Positions 7,701 to 14,665 of a stretch of 20,153 nt of DNA are shown here, piece by piece. Positions within the stretch are counted from its first letter, which is position 1. Each line of letters opens with the position of its first letter. The DNA is from a virus. A program made the position numbers and the translations under genes. The stretch is taken from the IMG/VR virus record IMGVR_UViG_3300030451_003826, positions 7,503-27,655 of that record. One strand, written 5' to 3'. The notes beneath the pieces were generated by a model. It was not told the DNA's origin. It did no database searches and saw only the letters and a program-made list of their open reading frames with translations.

Positions 7701-10700
7701 AAATATTAGAAGACAATGTTGTCAATACCTTAGCTGATAATATAGAGTATGTTGTTGCCGCTGCTTGGCAGTTAAGATACCTTAATAATCATGCTTATAC
7801 AAGTGGTAGTTATCAAAACGGTGATAACTGGACAGATGACACTTCTAATAGTTCTCAAAATAGATCTATAAGAGGACCTATAAATGTAAACGCTAAAGAA
7901 AAAGACTCATCTAGCAGCACGACAAGAGGTAGACACCCAACTGAATTTAATCATCATTCTAATAGTGGTGGTATTTATCGTTGGGCAGGTGGTACTAGCG
8001 ATGGAGACTCAGCTCAGCTTCCAACAAGTGGAAATGGTTTGTCAACAGCGCATATAGACACAGGTAGCTGCAAAGGGCTTAATGATGACTCTTGGTCTGC
8101 TGTCGGAGGTATAAGTCCTGGTGCCCGAGAATATTGGAGATACGTAATGGGAAAACAAGATTTTTTCATTGATGCTTCTACAGCTTATAGTTGGACTAGT
8201 AAAGAAGAAAGACCAAAATACGTAGGCCTTGGGGGTAATGAAAAAGATAGACCTGGGAATATGTGGGCAAATGAAATTTGGACCGCAGGTGAAATGGCTA
8301 GTGGTCACAACATGTGTGTAGCAGGTTATTCTGCTTCAAAATCTAATAGAATTAGTAATGTTAAAGGCCCAAGACCAAGTGGTAGTGGTTTTGCTAGAAA
8401 CGGTCAACCAAGTAGAGGTATATGGTTTGGACCAGATGGACAGCAATATATGGATATATCTTGGACTGGAATGGGTAGGCCTTCTCATAGTGATGGTGTT
8501 AGTAGTTTTTGGGGAAAAAACTACTGGAATGCGGCTTGTGATTTCGTGGATGTAAACAGTGATAAAAGATCAGCGGAAAGATTAAGCGAGGCTAATGGTA
8601 GTGTTTATGAAGCTGCTCAAAACTTTATAGAAAATTTTTGTACACCAGGAACATTGTTTAGATTTAGAAGAGATCCTGACGAAACAGTTTATACAGTAGA
8701 AGAGTTTGATCACCCAGATTGTGGTTGGTCAAGTAAAAATAACGCTGGTCTTAATGCTGACGGTGGAGATATTTGGTCTGGTGGTTCTACTACTCAACAG
8801 CAAGGTGCTTGGGGTATAAGAAACTATAAGCCATTTCCTGTAGCTCTTCCTGTTAATTTTCTTATTAACAGAGACGCAAGTCAGGTTAGAAGACAACATT
8901 ATGATGATTGCAAGAGACAAAGATGGACAGTTAAAATAAATAAAGTTATAGGTTCAGAAGGCGAACATGGTTATAATCCTGTTACAGGTACAAAGGCTGG
9001 TGCTCCAACTGCTATTAGAGCTTTAAAGCATGACACTGTAGATTTTGATGTTATAGAAATAGTTAGGCCTTACGTAGACTATTCACAAGAAGGAGGTGGA
9101 TCTTACACTGATAATCCCGCTGTATGGGAAACAGAACCTAAAGAAAATGTTGAGGTAGATATATACTATCAAATAGGAGGTTTAAATCCTATTGAACTAA
9201 GATTAGATACAAACGAAGAGTTTTTACCTTTAGGTAGTACTTTCAACACAGTAAGCTCTGCTGGAACAGTAACAACACATACTATAATAGAGTGGACTGA
9301 TGATCTTGGTAATAAGAGTGCTGACACTTTTAAGTTTACACCACCTCTCCCTACAGGCACAACAATAGCAGATGGGCAAGATATTTATTTTGAAAAAAGA
9401 AATTATTACAATTTAGGTTGTAATGTAAACGGCGCGTTAACTGCAGGAGCTCAATTTATGAAATTACACGGTACTAATAGAGGGGGTACAAATCCTTTAT
9501 GGAAAGAGTATCATGTTTTTGATTGGAATAATTGTTGGAGCTTTTTAAATGGAGCAGAGTCTGATAGAGTTAGAGATGATTTTAATCAAAAACAAATGGA
9601 CAATGGTGTAAAAGCATCTACTGTTTTAGCTGAACCTGTAAGAGAAGAAAGAAGGGACCATGGTTTTATATGGTCAGGTATATATAATTCTAACTCTGGA
9701 GTTAATAATACAAATCAATTTATAATGGCTGAGCCAATAACTAAAGATTTAAACCCTGAGTATGGTAGTATACAAAAACTACATCAAAGAAATACAGACT
9801 TAATAACGCTTTGTGAAGATAAAGTTTTAAAAGTACTTTCAAACAAAGATGCTTTGTTTAATGCTGATGGTAATTCAAATGTTACAGCTACAGCTAAAGT
9901 TTTAGGAGCCGCTCAAACTTACAAAGGTAATTATGGTATATCTAAAAATCCAGAGTCTTTTGTTGCTACTCCTTATCAAATTTATTTTGGTGATGCTTCT
10001 AGAGGTCAAATATGTGCTATGTCTGGTGAAGGTATAAGAACTATATCTACATTAGGTATGAAAAATTATTTTAGTGATATATTAAAAGAAAACGTTTGGC
10101 AACTATTAGGTACTTATGATCAAAAGAAAAAAGAATACAATGTTACTATAAAAAAGAAGTTTCAAAGATACCAGCAGTTAGCTGAAATGACTACTATTAG
10201 TTATAACGAAAGGTCTAAAGGTTGGGTAAGTTTTAAATCTTTTACACCTCAAGATGGTATTAGTTTAAACAATAGATATTACACTTGGCATAACGCTGGT
10301 TTATGGAAACACCATAGTAACGAAACTAGAAACAACTTTTACGGTATACAGTATAGTTCTGATATAACTTTAATATTTTCAAATCCAACAGCTTCTGTTA
10401 AGAGTTTTGACGTAATATCTTACGAAGGTAGTCAAGAAAAAATACCTTCTTTTACAACTGAAGATAAAAACTTTTTTACAGGAAACTCTAGCTCTAATAA
10501 TGGTATAAGTTCTACTAGCGTTAACGCAAGTGATTTTGGAAGTTTAAGCTATAGAAAATTGACAGAGCAGAAAGGTTGGTATGTTGATGATATAAATACT
10601 GATTTACAAGTTGGTAATGATATATTTTTCTTAAATAAAGAAGGTAAAAAATATGGTTACGTGACTGGTAAAGAAGGTGGTATTGATAACTTAGATAACA

Positions 10701-10876
10701 ATTGGAACGAAAAAGAGTTTTCAACACAAGGTATAGGAACGGCAGAAATAGACCACGGTGACCCTAGTCAAGGTCAAAGAGGAACGTGGACTATACAGAA
10801 TAATGTGTCTAGCTCTTATCAAGGAGATGACGGATCAGGAGGAGCTTGGGATAGTCAAGGTTTTGGAAATAATTAA
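4787..10876 (+). CDS. Tail/neck stabilization-type protein, crAss-like family, very large (2029 residues)
   Basis: The first residues (LKRNFATGKMNKDLDERL, then GQYRDALNIQIS and IGTAQNIMGN) are the hallmark opening of the stabilization proteins of crAss-like and marine phages, which extend the neck in the manner of P22 gp10. Other recognisable blocks are residues 783-792 (WLSFPSSERN), followed by KARYKILAIENEAPDFIKTK; 1279-1308 (NFIENFCTPGTLFRFRRDP); 1731-1768 (QIYFGDASRGQICAMSGEG to GMKNYF); and 1785-1883 (YNVTIKKKF, ERSKGWVSFKSF, SVKSFDVISYEGSQ). At 2029 residues it is far larger than P22 gp10, at about 470. Residues about 992-1280 form a Trp/Gly/Ser-rich block that may be an inserted domain. 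The C-terminus is Gly/Asn/Ser-rich. No frameshift was found. The name reflects family resemblance; the exact virion location (collar, muzzle or hub) is inferred. Confidence 0.85.
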   Translation: MPELKRNFATGKMNKDLDERLFATTAQGQYRDALNIQISTTDTDDIGTAQNIMGNTQMTNMFDYTAIDIPDTATVVGKVAAPDEDKIYYFVSAGDFNNNNTTVPDKRKNYIIEFDTVAEKLKYVFVDIYEVKKSCLSTQALDHVTVAAESNGGGSVGNLTGIRIGMNVHGVFTNGSGGSITHPISGVSVSNGGTYSIFRDDKVVVTDIQWDSSNNRWKIFTSVNLTVSTSDDIKFTAPSALEFDKNTLITGVNVLDGNIYWTDNKSEPKKINIDRSIKGTGGFVYLVGAPTPLTGFNNTSTSGSGSTFSGNTNYFHTRLVADIENNGYLRVVTSADGKKAVYADRKYVTVIKKGPTQPLELDMYRSDEPRINATGEENPTFVTHTTPSGAHGSVFDDGTGNLIESGTTVSIDFDSVVDFRVGDIIFFIPEGESDDDSVGVYGEITDEQDSVVRAEVITSNVASANSLASSGFEIRILSISPELNLSSGFTFVVRKKVGEPLFEYTFARFGYRYKYQDGEYSTFSPWSQVAFLPDFYEYFPKKGFNLGMRNQLRCLKLKYYFYPEEILSQDVVEIDLLYKETNNPTVYTIKTIKKTDGHPIWPDLRSFPHIDTGTDEPSRGIYKVTTDLVHAVVASNQLLRPYDNVPRKAKAQEVSANRIIYANYLHNYNAQDPVISVTRQTKNVLDSSDYALPSVKSMRNYQIGVVFSDEYGRETPVLTSKEAMINFDQSACDKRNRIIARLSNGTEIPSWAKYYSFYIKETSSEYYSLAMDRWYNAADGNIWLSFPSSERNKLDEETFLILKKAHGIDQAVTQKARYKILAIENEAPDFIKTKKKDLGMFRDNTNRLIGNSTRGYPLQDTTFITVDLESFEQVYGDDAHLEFASIDKMTIIFGGGGNFSDEYEVAKVSKIVNDDIYKIKLVGRVDDDAAFISPDDSFANGIPDLTFQLIEYQVENKPEFDGRFFVKIYKDQILEDNVVNTLADNIEYVVAAAWQLRYLNNHAYTSGSYQNGDNWTDDTSNSSQNRSIRGPINVNAKEKDSSSSTTRGRHPTEFNHHSNSGGIYRWAGGTSDGDSAQLPTSGNGLSTAHIDTGSCKGLNDDSWSAVGGISPGAREYWRYVMGKQDFFIDASTAYSWTSKEERPKYVGLGGNEKDRPGNMWANEIWTAGEMASGHNMCVAGYSASKSNRISNVKGPRPSGSGFARNGQPSRGIWFGPDGQQYMDISWTGMGRPSHSDGVSSFWGKNYWNAACDFVDVNSDKRSAERLSEANGSVYEAAQNFIENFCTPGTLFRFRRDPDETVYTVEEFDHPDCGWSSKNNAGLNADGGDIWSGGSTTQQQGAWGIRNYKPFPVALPVNFLINRDASQVRRQHYDDCKRQRWTVKINKVIGSEGEHGYNPVTGTKAGAPTAIRALKHDTVDFDVIEIVRPYVDYSQEGGGSYTDNPAVWETEPKENVEVDIYYQIGGLNPIELRLDTNEEFLPLGSTFNTVSSAGTVTTHTIIEWTDDLGNKSADTFKFTPPLPTGTTIADGQDIYFEKRNYYNLGCNVNGALTAGAQFMKLHGTNRGGTNPLWKEYHVFDWNNCWSFLNGAESDRVRDDFNQKQMDNGVKASTVLAEPVREERRDHGFIWSGIYNSNSGVNNTNQFIMAEPITKDLNPEYGSIQKLHQRNTDLITLCEDKVLKVLSNKDALFNADGNSNVTATAKVLGAAQTYKGNYGISKNPESFVATPYQIYFGDASRGQICAMSGEGIRTISTLGMKNYFSDILKENVWQLLGTYDQKKKEYNVTIKKKFQRYQQLAEMTTISYNERSKGWVSFKSFTPQDGISLNNRYYTWHNAGLWKHHSNETRNNFYGIQYSSDITLIFSNPTASVKSFDVISYEGSQEKIPSFTTEDKNFFTGNSSSNNGISSTSVNASDFGSLSYRKLTEQKGWYVDDINTDLQVGNDIFFLNKEGKKYGYVTGKEGGIDNLDNNWNEKEFSTQGIGTAEIDHGDPSQGQRGTWTIQNNVSSSYQGDDGSGGAWDSQGFGNN

Positions 10877-10879
10877 ATT

Positions 10880-12991
10880 ATGGCATTAGCAAACACACAA
10901 ACATCAGCTAGGTGGGTAGCAACAACTAACACCTTATCTACGCAAGTAGGTACAAGCGCGTCAGGAACTATAAATTTAACTATAAGCAATATCGTTAACG
11001 GTGTTTATTCCGGTTACAATTTACGAGCTAGTTTATTTAAAGTAGGTGGCGCTAGTGGACCTGTATCTGTAGGTAGTGGTTTTAAATGGACAGGTGGAAA
11101 TGTAGACAGTGTAGTTAATTATGTTGTTTTTACAGATAACGGTACTGCTGGAGACCCAGCAAACACCGTTAATGCTGCTATTACTTTAAACAGTACTAGT
11201 ATAACATCAAGCAACATGAACTTAAATGTTTATGTAGATATAGATGATATAACACCTGTTCTTGACGAACCAGAAATTCCTATTAGAAGTGCTTGTCTTG
11301 ATATTGTTTTTCCAAATCCTTTTGGTTCTGATCAAACTGTACAAATTGAAGATTTAACAGGTATAACAGAAACAACTTTAACACCAGGGGTTTCAAGTTA
11401 TGGAAACTTATATGGCTTTAATGTTACAGGAACAGTATTAGAAAACATGGCAACTAAGATAGCTAAAATTACTTTTACAGCTAACGGTAACCATTATTAT
11501 CCTTTTACTTTTGGAACTAATATACCAGCTGTAGCTCAGTTTCAAAATATAACACAATCATCAAATGGTTACGCAGATTATACAAATAACTATACATATC
11601 AAATAAGCGATAAAGTATTTGATTCTGCTCAACGTCTAACTAGTTGGAGCATATCTGTTTTTTATACGCCTCCAACTACTGGTCCTGGAGCTGTAGACCC
11701 AGCAGGAGGGCTTTGTCCAATGGACCATAGGTTGTTTGTAGAATACGCTTTATATGGCGTTCCAACTGTACACTCCCAAGGTAAAACCGTTGATACTGGT
11801 GGTAATATAAATAGCGCTGTTATTCCTACTGACATACCTAGTAGAGGTGGTCAAAAAAGATTAGTAATAAAAGGACAACCTGGTTCTCAGTATACTATAA
11901 AAGTAGTAAAGACAGCTGGTTTAGATAGTGGCACTGTAGCATCGAGTGGTGGTTATTATAATTTTAATGACGATGCTTTTGTAGATGGCGATACTTCTAG
12001 CTCTGGAACAATACTTTCTAACGGTCAGTCTATAAAATATGTTAACATACCAGCAGCTACAACTGACACTAGATACGATGTTATAATTGGTTCTTCGTCT
12101 AGCTCGACATTAGCATCAGCAGTACCTAACGCTTCTGGAGATGCTAAAATGATACAAAAAGCACCATCTATTTTTACACTTGGAGTTACTACAGGAACAG
12201 AAGCTAACTTTGGAACTTTACCAACATCAATAACTATAACTAAACCAAGTACCACTTCTGGTGGTAATTTTTTCTATCAAGGTACATCTTATGAAAAAGT
12301 ATACACTAAAGGGTCTACAGAATTAAGAGGTCAAAGCAGGGGAGTTTCTACAACAAGACTTATTATAGAAGATAAAAAATTTATTAACAAAATAAAACCA
12401 GGTATGAGTGTTCGTGGTGATGGTATTGTTGAAGGCGTTACGGTGGTTTCTGTTGATAGAAGATCTAATAGAGTAGTTCTTAGCTCAGCTCAAACTATAA
12501 ACAATAAAGACTTAACTTTTGAGCGTTCTTCTAAAGATAATAACTTTAGTTTTACTATAACACCTGGTGAAGGCAAAACTTTAGCTGTAAACACTAATAA
12601 CAGTATTTACTCTAGCTCTAGCAAAATATTTGGTGCTCCGCAATCAATAGTAAAAAAAGTAAACGGAGCTGTTACAGATAGCAGCACTGTTGTGTTAGAC
12701 GATTATGAGCAGGTTTTACCCGGCATGGCAGTATCTGGTGAAGGTGTAGAAGGTGGAATAACTGTTTCTAGTTTACAAGGTATAAGTAGTATAGTTTTAA
12801 GCTCAGCTCAAAATATAGCAGACAACGTTGATTTAACTTTTACAGGTGGTGTTGGTAACGTTTATTTAACAAGAGAGTCTGTGCTAAAAGTTGGTAATAA
12901 CATAGTTATATCTGGTTCTTTGAGATGTGAAAGTTTAGACGCTAGCATAACATGTAATATAAATATAGATAATTTAATAAACGTATCATAA
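10880..12991 (+). CDS. Beta-rich virion protein, possible tail fibre or decoration protein
   Basis: The 703-residue product is rich in Thr, Ser, Gly, Val and Asn and poor in Lys/Glu clusters, the composition of an all-beta surface protein. The N-terminal 130 residues read as beta-sandwich-like. A second region starts near residue 132 (EPEIPIRSACLDIVFPNPF). The C-terminal third contains two copies of a module (residues 493-547 and 602-654) with GMSVRGDGI or GMAVSGEGV, then TVVSV or TVSSL, then VLSSAQ and LTF. Such modules recur in phage structural and fibre proteins. Its place straight after the stabilization gene, with three bases between them, suggests a tail-associated part, perhaps for host contact. 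No lyase or hydrolase motif is visible. The fibre role is inferred and a head decoration protein is an alternative. The stop codon overlaps the next start by one base. Confidence 0.6.
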   Translation: MALANTQTSARWVATTNTLSTQVGTSASGTINLTISNIVNGVYSGYNLRASLFKVGGASGPVSVGSGFKWTGGNVDSVVNYVVFTDNGTAGDPANTVNAAITLNSTSITSSNMNLNVYVDIDDITPVLDEPEIPIRSACLDIVFPNPFGSDQTVQIEDLTGITETTLTPGVSSYGNLYGFNVTGTVLENMATKIAKITFTANGNHYYPFTFGTNIPAVAQFQNITQSSNGYADYTNNYTYQISDKVFDSAQRLTSWSISVFYTPPTTGPGAVDPAGGLCPMDHRLFVEYALYGVPTVHSQGKTVDTGGNINSAVIPTDIPSRGGQKRLVIKGQPGSQYTIKVVKTAGLDSGTVASSGGYYNFNDDAFVDGDTSSSGTILSNGQSIKYVNIPAATTDTRYDVIIGSSSSSTLASAVPNASGDAKMIQKAPSIFTLGVTTGTEANFGTLPTSITITKPSTTSGGNFFYQGTSYEKVYTKGSTELRGQSRGVSTTRLIIEDKKFINKIKPGMSVRGDGIVEGVTVVSVDRRSNRVVLSSAQTINNKDLTFERSSKDNNFSFTITPGEGKTLAVNTNNSIYSSSSKIFGAPQSIVKKVNGAVTDSSTVVLDDYEQVLPGMAVSGEGVEGGITVSSLQGISSIVLSSAQNIADNVDLTFTGGVGNVYLTRESVLKVGNNIVISGSLRCESLDASITCNINIDNLINVS
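12356..12841 (+). repeat. Duplicated beta-module within the beta-rich protein
   Basis: Copies lie at 12356-12520 and 12683-12841. They share the order GM-V-G-G, TV-S, VLSSAQ, LTF, with about 106 residues between equivalent positions. The DNA is nearly identical only around AGCTCAGCTCAAA (12482 and 12800, 318 bases apart), so most of the duplication is old while this core has been kept or recently homogenised. Confidence 0.7.
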
Positions 12992-13362
12992 TGGCATTAA
13001 TAACATTAAATTTTAGTCAACCAATAAATGCTTCTTGTCAAGTAGGTGACGAAGCTTATCACGTAACAACAAGTACTTCTGGTGGTTTTACTATTAACTC
13101 TAACAACATAGAGTCTTTAGGTTCTATAAGAGAAATATCTGCGGACAGATTATCAATGGTTACTTTTAGCACAACAGCTCCTGGTAATTTAAACGGTACT
13201 AATAAGTATATATTTTTCGCAAAAGATAATCAAGCAAATTTAAGTAGCATGTTAGGTTATTTTTCTAAAGTAAAATTTGTAAATGATGATACTAAAGAAG
13301 CAGAGCTTTACGAAGTTGGATTAAATATGTTTGAAAGCAGCGGTAACGCACAGGGTCAATAG
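12991..13362 (+). CDS. Small conserved phage protein of unknown function
   Basis: This 123-residue protein belongs to a type I recognise as common in uncultured marine phages, placed next to tail or fibre genes, with no function known to me. It begins ALITLNFSQPINASCQVGDE and continues AYHVTTSTSGGF, predicted as beta strands, then SLGSIREISADRLSMVTF. The best-conserved part is near residues 72-100 (KYIFFAKDNQANLSSMLGYF, then KVKFVND). It ends with a short Ser/Gly/Gln tail. Its ATG shares one base with the upstream stop (TAATG), an arrangement that allows translational coupling, so its level probably follows that of the beta-rich protein. Size and strand pattern suggest a small beta-barrel virion component such as a cap or decoration subunit; this is a guess from shape and position. 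Confidence 0.65.
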   Translation: MALITLNFSQPINASCQVGDEAYHVTTSTSGGFTINSNNIESLGSIREISADRLSMVTFSTTAPGNLNGTNKYIFFAKDNQANLSSMLGYFSKVKFVNDDTKEAELYEVGLNMFESSGNAQGQ

Positions 13363-13384
13363 TGTAAATAGTGACCAATAGAAG

Positions 13385-13402
13385 TAACTATAGATATAGT
13401 TA
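13385..13402. promoter_or_regulatory. Perfect 18-base dyad before the cupin-like gene
   Basis: TAACTATA and TATAGTTA (13385-13392 and 13395-13402) are exact reverse complements around a 2-base centre. The dyad sits 13 bases upstream of the ATG at 13416, in a 53-base gap. The octamer TAACTATA also occurs at 3120-3127, just before the gene at 3139. A two-base loop makes a stable RNA hairpin unlikely, so a protein-binding site on DNA is the more natural reading. Promoter activity is unproven. Confidence 0.45.
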
Positions 13403-13415
13403 AATTTAATTATAT

Positions 13416-13886
13416 ATGAGTAAGTTACAAAAAAACTTCAAGTCACAAGTGACTAAATTAGAGAATGATCTAAAGTCTATAGCTGATGGTAATAGTATTA
13501 TAGCAGGCACAGATAAAGATCCTATAATAACTGATAGTGAGCAAATACCTATTAGACATTTCTTTATGGACGGAGTTTATGTCAGAGAGATGACGATGTA
13601 TAAAGGAATGATAGTAATAGGAGCTATTCATAAACACCTACACATGTGTTTTCTACTAAAAGGAAAATTATCAGTTGCTAGTAGACAAGGTGTTGTTGAG
13701 TATATAGCTCCTTGTTTTATTATAGCAGAACCAGGAGAAAAAAGAGTTTTGTACGCATATGAAGATTCTTACTGGTATAATACCCATAAAAACCCAAACA
13801 ACATAAAAGATGTTAAAGATTTAGAAAAAGAAATAGTAGCTAGCAGCTATAAAGAATATGAACAGTATATTAACAAAAACAAATAA
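13416..13886 (+). CDS. Cupin-like small protein in the virion gene block
   Basis: The 156-residue protein has a charged N-terminal helix (residues 1-22) and then a beta-rich core. The core contains an HxHxH cluster (H72, H74, H76 in IHKHLHMCFLLKGKLSV), a Pro-Gly turn (AEPGEKRVLYA, P106-G107) and a later His (H124 in WYNTHKNP). This order of HxH, glycine-flanked strands, PG and His resembles the two conserved motifs of the cupin barrel, although the usual motif-1 Glu is missing. Similar proteins occur among structural genes of marine phages. It may bind a metal or act as a purely structural barrel in the virion or its assembly; no substrate can be named. The C-terminal part (residues 130-156) is a charged helix. 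It follows a perfect dyad and ends three bases before the gp14-like gene, pointing to shared expression with the ejection proteins. Confidence 0.65.
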   Translation: MSKLQKNFKSQVTKLENDLKSIADGNSIIAGTDKDPIITDSEQIPIRHFFMDGVYVREMTMYKGMIVIGAIHKHLHMCFLLKGKLSVASRQGVVEYIAPCFIIAEPGEKRVLYAYEDSYWYNTHKNPNNIKDVKDLEKEIVASSYKEYEQYINKNK

Positions 13887-13889
13887 GAT

Positions 13890-14654
13890 ATGGCATTTGC
13901 AGTAGTAGGTTTAGTAGCAGGAGGATTATCAGCAGCATCAGGTATTGCTGGCGCTATTAGCGGTGGTATAAAAGCTAGAAAAGCTAAACAAGAAGCAGCT
14001 GAAGCTCAAAAAGAGTTAGATAAACAAAAGCAAGCGTTTGAAAACTTAGACACTTCTAATCCTTATGCTAACATGCAAAATACAATGGAAGACTTGACTG
14101 TTAATCAGCAAGAAGCTGAGTTTATGAAACAACAACAACAGCAAAATCAAGCTAACATATTACAAAATATGAGAGGTGCTGCAGGTGGTTCTGGTATAGC
14201 AGCGTTAGCACAAACATTGGCTAATCAAGGTTCTCTTGATGCTCAGAAAGCAGCTACGTCTATAGGTAAACAAGAACAAGCTAATCAAATGGCTGAAAGA
14301 CAAGAAGCTTCTAGACTACAAAGTTTAGAAAGAGAAGGTGATTTAATAAGCAGACAAGCACAAGCAAGTAAAATAGGCTCTTTAATGGGTATGGCTGCAG
14401 ATGATGTTGCTGCTGCAAACGCTCGTAGAGCTGCTGGTCAACAACAAATGATGCAAGGTATACAAGGCGCTGTAGGTGCTGTTGCTGGTACACTTACAGG
14501 TAAATTTGGAGCTGGAGCACAAGGTAAATTAGCTGGTTTATTCGGAGGTGGAGCAAAAAGTGGTGGAGCGCCACCTATGTTAGACCAAGATGGTGATGGT
14601 ATACCGGATACTATTGACGCGCAAACATTTATAGGGCCTATGCCTCAAAGTTAA
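13890..14654 (+). CDS. Internal virion (ejection) protein, T7 gp14-like
   Basis: The N-terminal 27 residues (AFAVVGLVAGGLSAASGIAG and on) are a Gly/Ala-rich hydrophobic segment of the kind that inserts into membranes. A long Gln/Ala/Glu-rich helical region follows, with NPYANMQNTMEDLTVNQQEA (near residues 57-76), a run of five Gln and GAAGGSGIAALAQTLANQGS (near residues 99-118). These blocks are typical of small internal virion proteins of marine podoviruses, comparable to T7 gp14, which forms part of the channel that carries DNA across the cell envelope. A second Gly/Ala-rich hydrophobic stretch lies at residues about 193-225. The C-terminus has a calcium-loop-like DQDGDGIPD (residues 232-240), which is unusual for gp14-type proteins. 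Place before two larger probable cargo proteins supports the role. The gp14 comparison rests on composition and architecture. Confidence 0.7.
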   Translation: MAFAVVGLVAGGLSAASGIAGAISGGIKARKAKQEAAEAQKELDKQKQAFENLDTSNPYANMQNTMEDLTVNQQEAEFMKQQQQQNQANILQNMRGAAGGSGIAALAQTLANQGSLDAQKAATSIGKQEQANQMAERQEASRLQSLEREGDLISRQAQASKIGSLMGMAADDVAAANARRAAGQQQMMQGIQGAVGAVAGTLTGKFGAGAQGKLAGLFGGGAKSGGAPPMLDQDGDGIPDTIDAQTFIGPMPQS

Positions 14655-14665
14655 ACTATAAAATT

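Noticed and set aside
8042-8555. An 88-codon minus-strand frame and a 65-codon + frame within the stabilization gene.
   Set aside because: Both lie inside the conserved 2029-residue frame and encode unrecognisable products; they are shadows in the less AT-rich, Trp-rich block.
13354-13376. GGTCA and TGACC flanking the stop codon at 13360-13362 as a hairpin.
   Set aside because: Only five pairs around a 13-base loop and no T-tract; too weak to call a terminator.
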